Positions 7,552 through 14,715 of a stretch of DNA of 16,254 nucleotides are shown piece by piece. Positions within the stretch are counted from its first letter, which is position 1, and the number at the start of each line of letters is the position of its first letter. Origin of the DNA: Entamoeba invadens IP1 (lineage: Eukaryota; Evosea; Mastigamoebida; Endamoebidae); NCBI RefSeq assembly GCF_000330505.1, contig NW_004443518.1, forward strand, positions 214,583 through 230,836, given 5' to 3'. The notes beneath the pieces were generated by a model. The model was not told the DNA's origin and did not search any database. It saw only the letters and a list, made by a program, of their open reading frames with translations. Both the position numbers and the translations under genes were made by a program.

Positions 7552-8634
7552 ATGTCTCAACACACAAAAAAACTTAACAGCACTACCAGTACCAAAAACA
7601 CACTTGCAAAAAGAAATTCAACTGATTCTAAAATTCTTTACATCCACTCATGTGTCAATTATTTGGTTTCTCAATGTGGTTACACCTTTGTTTTTCTCAA
7701 TGAAAAGAGAAAAGCAAAAAAGATGTATAGCATATTTGATATATCTTTAATTATAAATGATAAAAAAGATGTGGAATTTGATGCATCTCGAAGTTATACA
7801 ATAACAGACAAACATCTGGTGTTTGATGCCAATGGTAAGCCACAAGAGTGTTCAAAAGGATGTAATATTAATCGGGATAAACAACTAATAATACTTTTAC
7901 ATTATTTTAACAACAAATTGATGAATATATTTGTTAAAGATAAATTCAAAGTCAACTCCACTAAAAAATCTGAAAATAATTTATCAAGTGAAAAACTGGA
8001 CAAATTACCCCATTATGATAAATTAAATAATGATTATATTTTGGAAAAAAGAAAAATTGTTGAAAATTTGGATGGATTTATCGGTCATTCTATTGTTGAA
8101 TCTGGTTTTTACAATTTTCAAAAGACACACAACATGAATGGCAAACCGATTGCTCTTGTAAGTGGTAACATTAACAATGATGAAATAACTAAGAAATTTT
8201 GTGTTGTAAATAATATTAGTTTTGTGGATTATTATCAAACTCTTACCGAACAAATAAACAACAAATCAGACACAACAATTATTGAAGATAAAGTTGTTTG
8301 TGTGGAAGAACAAACAACACCAACAGAAAGCCACAATAAATCAATCAACGAGTCAAATGAAAATGATATGATTGAAAAGACAAAAGAAATTGAAATGACT
8401 TGTAATGAAACAGACGAATATTCTAATCCAACTTTTGTATGTGAAAACCCGCCTATATGCTCAATACCAACTTCATACGTTGACAATAGATACCTTTCTT
8501 TACCAGTGTATCCTGTTATTTGTAGTCCAATGTATATCATACCTCAACAACAAACGCAATTAAATGAAAGTTGTGAAGGTCAACAAATGGAGTTTGAAAA
8601 TATCAATAATGAAGGATTTATAAATGATGTTTAA
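7552..8634 (+). CDS. Orphan polar protein, 360 residues, function unknown
   Basis: The ATG at 7552 follows an A-rich leader with a TATA-like ATATAAAAAG and the motif AGAACAAAC, and the frame stays open for 360 codons with ordinary codon use. Residues about 1-25 are a Ser/Thr/Lys tail. Residues about 28-125 look folded (ILYIHSCVNYLVSQCGYTFV, then DKQLIILLHYFNNKLMNIF), with mixed hydrophobic and charged segments. A second possibly folded part spans about 165-235. Residues about 240-300 are acidic and polar (rich in Glu, Asn, Thr), and the C-terminal 60 are rich in Pro, Tyr, Ser and Gln (LPVYPVICSPMYIIPQQQ). No signal peptide, membrane span, zinc-finger spacing or catalytic motif is evident, so a cytosolic or nuclear protein is the neutral guess. 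I do not recognise the family. Confidence 0.75.
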   Translation: MSQHTKKLNSTTSTKNTLAKRNSTDSKILYIHSCVNYLVSQCGYTFVFLNEKRKAKKMYSIFDISLIINDKKDVEFDASRSYTITDKHLVFDANGKPQECSKGCNINRDKQLIILLHYFNNKLMNIFVKDKFKVNSTKKSENNLSSEKLDKLPHYDKLNNDYILEKRKIVENLDGFIGHSIVESGFYNFQKTHNMNGKPIALVSGNINNDEITKKFCVVNNISFVDYYQTLTEQINNKSDTTIIEDKVVCVEEQTTPTESHNKSINESNENDMIEKTKEIEMTCNETDEYSNPTFVCENPPICSIPTSYVDNRYLSLPVYPVICSPMYIIPQQQTQLNESCEGQQMEFENINNEGFINDV

Positions 8635-8919
8635 ACAACTTTTTTTTGGTTAATAATATTATTATTTTTGTTATTTACTAAATAATTGTGCTACAATTTA
8701 TTGTTTAACTGGAATTGCACCAATAAATTAATATAATAAATTTCGTCATTTTATAAAATGATAATAAATAACTCAAAGATAACTTTTTCATTGTGTTTTG
8801 TCAAAATCCTTCAAAAACATTATAATAACTTTTTTCATGAAGATACCATAAGTATAATATTTTAATAATATATTTTACTATCAATTTTTTATAAAAAGAA
8901 CTATTATCTACTAGAATCA

Positions 8920-9461
8920 ATGGGTTTGATTGATGGGTATCATATGATGGTTATATCGCAATACTTTTCTACATTTGTTGACTTCATTAGTTTGGAATTT
9001 GTCTGCAAGAAGTTTAATACCAATATGTTAAAATTTCACCATAACCTGATTCCGTTAACAACGAAAACAATAAAATTCTTTTCGAAAATAGAAACACTCA
9101 ACATTTGGTCCAAAAACAACGAAACTTTTAGTAATATGAATTTTAGAGTAATTCCGAGCAATCATCAAGATAATATCGACTTTTTTGCGTTAAGATATGG
9201 TGTCCAATTAATTACGACTTGTTTCAAACGATAAAGAAGCCAAATATTATTTTTAAAGACTTGATTTACACAAAGAAAGATTAAATATAATATGGCAACA
9301 CAATCCCAAAATTTATCACTAAATTAAGCAGAAAGTGCTTCTGTGACTCAGAAATTACTTCAATTGACTTGCCAAATTCAATCACATTAGTGGGTGAAAG
9401 GTGTTTTACCAATTGTTTATTAAAAGCATTGACTTATAATGGTATTTTATTAAGTTATTAA
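8920..9461 (+). pseudogene. BspA-like leucine-rich-repeat protein, decayed copy
   Basis: The first 104 codons from ATG 8920 match the N-terminal cap of the large Entamoeba BspA-like LRR family: a DGYHMMVISQYFSTFVDFIS start, then LEFVCKKFNTNMLKFHHNLI and KIETLNIWSKNNETF. After the T run near 9180-9186 the family match jumps to another frame (IWCPINYDLFQTIKKPNIIF, then KDLIYTKKD). That frame meets TAA at 9282 and 9288, then resumes with YGNTIPKFITKLSRKCFCDS, EITSIDLPNSITLVGERCF and TNCLLKALTYNG, which are LRR units, before stopping at 9459-9461. Intact members carry many more repeats. One frameshift, two internal stops and 3' truncation make this a clear pseudogene. Function is inferred only from the family, whose intact members have been linked to surface or nuclear roles. 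Confidence 0.8.
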
Positions 9462-10006
9462 TAAATTTTTTGATGAACAAATTTTTATATTTTTAAACAA
9501 ATGTCAGATATTTTGTAAGTTGTTCATTATTTAAAAGCGAGTTATGATATTTTAATTTTTTTTTGATCATTTGTTTTAAAAATTGTTTTATTAAAAGTAA
9601 GTATGTGCGTATTCTAACACATTTACACGTTAGAATGTTACAATCTTTATAAAACAAAATTACATATTAATAAAACAATTTAATACTTTTTGGATTATTT
9701 GATATTATTATAAAACACTTTTGTTTTTATTGGCACAAATTACAAAATAATGAGACATTTTAATTGTTTTGAAACACAATTGAATATAGGTGCAATTTTT
9801 ATTTGTTTTGAGACAAATTCAATTTATTATGAGACTTGTTACATAGAAAACGAACCAATTGTATATAAAATTTATTAAACAAAAGCATGTTTGACCATTA
9901 ATATATAGTTTTTATTAAATAAATTATATAAATTAACAAATACAAAAAAATTACATCTTTTTTTTAAAAATAACAATAAAAAAGTCTTTTTGATTCTAGA
10001 AAAACT
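9462..10006. other. Intergenic stretch between LRR relic and cysteine-rich gene
   Basis: No coding-like frame. It contains an 8-bp hairpin at 9611-9636 and two imperfect copies of a motif set (ATAATGAGAC and ATTATGAGAC; TTGTTTTGAAACA and TTGTTTTGAGACA) between about 9745 and 9840. The right end is the 3' flank of the minus-strand gene at 10007. Confidence 0.5.
9611..9636. repeat. Inverted repeat, 8-bp arms, 10-nt loop
   Basis: ATTCTAAC (9611-9618) and GTTAGAAT (9629-9636) are exact complements around the loop ACATTTACAC. No function is evident. Confidence 0.55.
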
Positions 10007-11587
10007 TCACAATAATAAGTATAATGCCAAAAGAGTTGTTACGATAATAAATGATTCGCCATTGTTGGAATTAATTGAATCATCCTTGTCTAATTCGCAA
10101 GTGTTGTTCCAAACGGGATAAACAAATTTGTCATTGTCTGTGTTATTTGGATCTCTGACTTGACAAACAGTGCATTTTTTATCCGAATCATAAACTTGAC
10201 AAACTCTATCTTTAGATGCATCAACACACTTTTTATCATCAAACACATAACCAACTTTACATGTAATACACACGTGATTAACATCAGCTTCTGCACATCC
10301 CTCTTCTTTTTCAACAATGCAACTGCTTGCGTTATTATAACACATTCCTTCACATTCTTTTGAGCATCCTTCACACCTAAAATCTGCTGTTAGGAAGAAT
10401 CCTTCAATACAACCCAAACATTTTCCATTATTTGTACTTTTACAGGCCGACTTAGAAGCACATTTACTTTCATCTGAGTCGACAGTTTCACAGTTATTCG
10501 AACACATTTTACATGCACTTGAATCCAAATTTGAACACAAATTCTTTTCGCATGAAATACATTTGTTTTTATCTACACTCAAGAAATAATTTGATTCACA
10601 TTCTTGGCATACATTTACATCATTTGGTTTACCGATCATACAATGTTCAACTCTGTTAGTATCGCATTTATTTGTTGTTCCTTCCATGTAACTTGAGCCC
10701 ATTGAACATTTGTCACATGTATCATCTTTGCTGCATTTATCACAATTTGTAATACATTTGCTGCATTTTCCTGAATTGTACCAATATCCAATTTTACATT
10801 GTTCACACATTGTCTGATTTGATCCACATAATTCACAGTTTTCCATACATTTCTCACAATCTGTCATTAATTTGCCATAACCGTCTTTGCATTTTTCACA
10901 TTCTTCTTTTTTATCATTTAAGTATTCACAATATGGCATATGATGGCATTCTCCTTCCAAACTTAAATATTCTGTGCCACATGTATCACATTCACTCTGT
11001 GATATATAAATTAAACAATTGTCCATGCCTCCACGTACACAAGTACCATTGTCGGGATAATATCCATGAATGCAGTGTTTACATGAAGTGGAATTAAAAT
11101 ATGTTTCACAATTGGGTAATTGAACACACTTTCCTTGTTCAAGATAAAACCCAACATTACATTCTGAACATTTTGCACAATTTTCGTCTGCCTCTAAACA
11201 GCCTTTATTTTCCCTTGAGCAGTCGAAACATTTTTGAGTCTTTTTCATAACAGTAAAATCGTTGTAACAACTGTCACAATAATAATGAAATGAAGAGGCA
11301 TCAGGATTATTATTATTAATGTAAAATTTTCTACATATTTCAACACCCATAATACATGTATTATCCGCAAAATTAAATTTATAACCATCTGCACATTTAG
11401 GGTTAGTTATCGTTGAATCAAAACTATAATGAAGATCCAATTTATGGTCACAATATCCGTCTTTATCGAGTATATAATTATCAACACATTTAGAACAAGT
11501 ATTGTTTTCAATTTCATGATTGACACAATAATCAAGAGAATTTCTTGAAACGAAATAAGCAAATAATAAACTTAATGTGATGATCAT
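10007..11587 (-). CDS. Cysteine-rich (CXXC repeat) GPI-type surface protein
   Basis: The product has 526 residues with about 66 cysteines, most as repeated CXXC units of the form C..C..GY....G.C, resembling furin-like/growth-factor-receptor cysteine repeats. Residues 1-17 (MIITLSLLFAYFVSRNS) form a secretion signal. The C-terminus ends in a hydrophobic stretch (about 512-526, SFIIVTTLLALYLLL) with no charged cytoplasmic tail, after a small polar region (NSNNGES), which is the pattern of a GPI-attachment signal. The protein therefore should sit on the outer cell surface. The architecture resembles the intermediate (Igl) subunit of the Entamoeba Gal/GalNAc lectin, but it is about half that length and lacks any kinase part. 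The ATG at 11587 opens directly on the signal peptide. The same fold type forms the ectodomain of the kinase gene at 14713-16254. The ligand is unknown. Confidence 0.85.
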   Translation of the reverse strand: MIITLSLLFAYFVSRNSLDYCVNHEIENNTCSKCVDNYILDKDGYCDHKLDLHYSFDSTITNPKCADGYKFNFADNTCIMGVEICRKFYINNNNPDASSFHYYCDSCYNDFTVMKKTQKCFDCSRENKGCLEADENCAKCSECNVGFYLEQGKCVQLPNCETYFNSTSCKHCIHGYYPDNGTCVRGGMDNCLIYISQSECDTCGTEYLSLEGECHHMPYCEYLNDKKEECEKCKDGYGKLMTDCEKCMENCELCGSNQTMCEQCKIGYWYNSGKCSKCITNCDKCSKDDTCDKCSMGSSYMEGTTNKCDTNRVEHCMIGKPNDVNVCQECESNYFLSVDKNKCISCEKNLCSNLDSSACKMCSNNCETVDSDESKCASKSACKSTNNGKCLGCIEGFFLTADFRCEGCSKECEGMCYNNASSCIVEKEEGCAEADVNHVCITCKVGYVFDDKKCVDASKDRVCQVYDSDKKCTVCQVRDPNNTDNDKFVYPVWNNTCELDKDDSINSNNGESFIIVTTLLALYLLL

Positions 11588-12331
11588 TTACAAAGAAGTC
11601 GTTATTGTATTATATTTGATTATTTTCCTTTTTATTTTGATTAAAAATAAGAAAATGAAGTTGTTATTTTGATATTATTTAAGTGACTCTTTTTATATTT
11701 ATTTTACAATTTATGGGTAAAATCTTTTGGCATGTTCAGAATTTTTTGGATTAATGTAACAATTTTCTTTTTTGATTCAATTATATACAAACAAAAAACC
11801 AAGATTTAAATATAATATTAATGAATGGAAAATATTAAAAAATGAAACAAATACTCATGTCGTACGAGAATTTAATTGAATATTATTTTAAAAAAGTCAG
11901 ACAAAACTTTAAGTTATCTTATTTTTGGACAACAATTTAAACTTTTTTGTTCTTTTCTTCTTATAAATATAGAATTATTTTTATTAAACGTTTAATTAAT
12001 TGTGGTTTATAAAATATAAGGAAAAATAATTGTTTTAATAGATTTAAATAATGTATCGTTTTAACCTTAGGATTGCGGATGAATAACAAAACTAAAACAA
12101 AATACCAAAAATCTCAGAATGGCACCCTTGTCATTTTTTACATTTCCTTAATTCGAAAAAATAAAAAAAACAAAAATCATATCATTAAATTAATAATGTC
12201 AACGCACCATTTAAAATATATACAAGTTTGAATTGCATATCAGAACAATACAAATCAATTTTTGATATCGTAAAGTCTCAATTTCTGAGAATTTGTTAAC
12301 AATATATCACACTTGAATTTTTAAGTTTTTT
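11588..12331. other. AT-rich intergenic stretch
   Basis: The stretch begins with the upstream (promoter) flank of the minus-strand cysteine-rich gene. I see no coding-like frame, RNA gene or notable repeat in the rest. Confidence 0.5.
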
Positions 12332-12735
12332 TTGTTTTTTTTCATATTTTTTAAATTGTCTAAAAATAAATGTTATTTTAATTACTCTACCGACATTGTA
12401 AGGTTAAAAAAACTTTTGTTTAGTTGGTTGGTAAAAGAATGGCTCAACAATAGATACGGCACTAAAATTACGATGAGTACCAAGATTTCGACTTACTATT
12501 TAAATACTCGGGCCAGTCTAACAGCGTTGTCTGTTCCCCAAACGTTGTCTTTCTGTCGAAAAACAATTGATTTTTATTTTAAAAAAAACGGGTATTAGGT
12601 AAAGATGAAAAAAAAACAAGAAAAATATTGAAACAAGGATTTTAGTGTTTTAAAAAAATTCCCGAAATATACCATTTATAATGGTCTAAAAATCGGCAGA
12701 CAACTTTACAGACCAGACAACGTTTAGCGAATGAC
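12332..12735. other. Degenerate coding-like fragments, origin unknown
   Basis: GC content rises above the flanks between about 12380 and 12735. A plus-strand frame runs from 12332 to 12598 (88 codons), but its first part is low-complexity and only about 12380-12598 looks protein-like (RLKKLLFSWLVKEWLNN, then YLNTRASLTALSVPQT). The minus strand over about 12490-12565 also reads well (RQKDNVWGTDNAVRLARVFK), and plus-strand 12680-12725 gives GLKIGRQLYRPDNV before a TAG. AAACGTTGTCT at 12540-12550 recurs inverted at 12715-12725. This looks like an eroded gene or mobile-element remnant, but I match no family. Confidence 0.25.
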
Positions 12736-13455
12736 TCTAAATGAATAATAATGAACAAGTTTCCTCATTTGTTTTGTAAAATTGGTTTAAATATAACTTT
12801 TCATATTTAGTTTTTACAATGATATAGGAATTATTAACCACAAGTCAAACCGTGGTCCTTGTCGAACCTTAGTATTACATCTTTAGAATTTAAATTGTAA
12901 GTAGCATTATGTCGAAGGTAAATATTACTCATATTAATTTGTTTCAGATGGCAAATATGATGTAATAAAAACTGATGGATTGATGCATCAAGACGCTGAC
13001 TATGGTTATAGCTCTAAAAGCAACAGTAGCTGATACTGGAAATGAATTTATAGTAACTTAATCACCACTCCTTTAGTTTTTTCTATGCTAATTTCAATGT
13101 TTTGGCAAAAAAACATAATGACATTAACATAAAACATATTTACAAAAATGAAAAGAAAAATATTCGAGAAAAAGAATACAAACATAATAATGGCAAACAC
13201 ATAAAAAGTTTTAAACTATAAATACCAAAATGAAATAAAAAATTAGTCGCTGTAAAATAATCATGTAACTTTTACTGCTCAAATAACAAACCCTCATAGA
13301 TTGTCCATTTTTTAAAAAACAACATTTAATGAAACTTAAATGTTTTGAATAAACCAACTTTAATATATTTATATTTAAATAATTTATTAATATTACTTAT
13401 TAATCAATCTTACTCATGTTTTTTAAAGGTTAAAACAAAATATAACAAATCAACT
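12736..13455. other. Intergenic stretch with one short coding-like remnant
   Basis: Plus-strand 12947-13033 reads DGKYDVIKTDGLMHQDADYG and SSKSNSS before TGA. It follows a T-rich TTTGTTTCAG that resembles an acceptor, so it might be the last exon or relic of a lost gene; no family is recognised. The remainder, to the 3' end of the kinase gene, is plain A/T-rich sequence. Confidence 0.3.
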
Positions 13456-14676
13456 TTAATAAGTTATGTTTGTAGTTAACAGTTCCAATTTTTGTGAAAC
13501 AGATTCAATTGACAATCTTTCAGATGGGGTTTGACACCAACAGTTTTGGATTATATCAGAACATTCTTTAAATATATTTTCATTGAATTGTAATCTTTTT
13601 CCACTTATTACAAACTCTGCTATTGCCCATGGGTATTTAAACTGTTCACGAGCGTAGGCTTCTTTCCATTCAAACACTTCATACATAGTCATTGCAAATG
13701 AATATATATCAGCTGGTTTCTTGTATTTTTCTTGTCTTAATATTTCTGGTGCCATATATACTGGAGTACCTATACCTTTAGTGAAAGTCATGTTAGTCAT
13801 CAACATATTCACATTTCTTGCACTTCCAAAGTCAGTCAATTTTGCATTCACTTTTTCATTTACATCAAGTGATAACACAAGAATGTTGTCTGGTTTAATG
13901 TCTCTGTGTAATATCCCGTTCTCATGCAAATATGAAATACCTTTAGCTGCATCAAGTAACATTTTGACTCGTAACTTAGTTTCAATTTCTTCTTTTGTTT
14001 TATGTTTAATTAAGTCTTGTAAACTCCCAAATTGTGCAAATTCAGTCACCATACACATCTTGTGTGGTACAAAAACGGCACCATAGAAATGGACAATGTA
14101 ATCACACCTGAATTTGTCTAACATGGCTACTTCACTTTCAAACTCATCAATGGAATGTTGGTTATCTGTGGTGAATTTCATCTTTTTAATAGCCACCATG
14201 TTTCCTCTGAAAATACCTTTATAAACTATTCCAAAACTTCCTTCTCCAATTTTTTTCTCTTCATTCAATTCTTCAGGATCAAGGCGTGTTGAAATTTGTG
14301 TGGTTGCTTTTACATTAATTGGTATTTCGGATGTAACACCTTTCCTTATATCTACAGAAACCAACACTATTTTGTCATTAATGTGACATGAGTAATTTGG
14401 GCGCATATATATTTCGAATTCGACTGCTGTACCTTTCTTTATAACAACAATTGGTGGTTCGACTCGTATTTTGTATTTTTCATTTGTTGTTTTATATGAA
14501 AATTGCACTTTCAAAGTGTTTTTACCAACATTCCCAACACATATTAATTCACGACTTTCAACACCTACAGGAACCTCTTTTTGTGTGTCATTTTCATTTT
14601 CAAATACTATTTCGGTTTTATTTAACATGATGTTTTTGTTTGTTGTATTCAAAAAAGCAACATTGGACTTATTCAT
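13456..14676 (-). CDS. Cytoplasmic part of a transmembrane kinase: MSP-like domain plus TKL-type kinase domain
   Basis: The frame encodes 406 residues. Residues about 40-125 resemble a major-sperm-protein-like beta sandwich (ICVGNVGKNTLKVQFSYKTT, then EKYKIRVEPPIVVIKKGTAV and EFEIYMRP). A complete kinase domain spans about 138-400: glycine loop GEGSFG 144-149, ATP lysine in VAIK (Lys164), helix C glutamate about 182, catalytic HRDIKPDN 257-264, DFG 282-284, and GTPVYMAPE ending at 311. All catalytic residues are present, so the domain should be active. HRDIKPDN points to Ser/Thr-type chemistry within the tyrosine-kinase-like group. The ATG is in the same frame as, and only 36 bases after, the stop of the receptor part at 14713-16254, so the two almost certainly form one Entamoeba transmembrane kinase broken by a TAA. 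An independent soluble kinase would need a promoter inside coding sequence. Confidence 0.85.
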   Translation of the reverse strand: MNKSNVAFLNTTNKNIMLNKTEIVFENENDTQKEVPVGVESRELICVGNVGKNTLKVQFSYKTTNEKYKIRVEPPIVVIKKGTAVEFEIYMRPNYSCHINDKIVLVSVDIRKGVTSEIPINVKATTQISTRLDPEELNEEKKIGEGSFGIVYKGIFRGNMVAIKKMKFTTDNQHSIDEFESEVAMLDKFRCDYIVHFYGAVFVPHKMCMVTEFAQFGSLQDLIKHKTKEEIETKLRVKMLLDAAKGISYLHENGILHRDIKPDNILVLSLDVNEKVNAKLTDFGSARNVNMLMTNMTFTKGIGTPVYMAPEILRQEKYKKPADIYSFAMTMYEVFEWKEAYAREQFKYPWAIAEFVISGKRLQFNENIFKECSDIIQNCWCQTPSERLSIESVSQKLELLTTNITY

Positions 14677-14712
14677 GTTGAACGTGCTTATTTCATTTCT
14701 TGTTTGTTGATG

Positions 14713-14715
14713 TTA
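14713..14715 (-). other. In-frame TAA splitting the transmembrane kinase
   Basis: A single TAA, followed by C, lies between the stop-transfer segment and the juxtamembrane domain; the flanking frames are otherwise continuous. No GTTTGT donor lies nearby. The GTTTAA and GTTATT candidates just upstream give no in-frame AG acceptor that removes the stop. It is either a nonsense mutation, a base-call error or a readthrough site. Confidence 0.7.

Noticed and set aside
10090..11097. Other-frame reads within the cysteine-rich gene
   Set aside because: They are products of the repeated codon pattern of the CXXC gene and are not separate genes.
13721..14710. Plus-strand frames opposite the kinase
   Set aside because: They are antisense to a full kinase domain and show no recognisable features.
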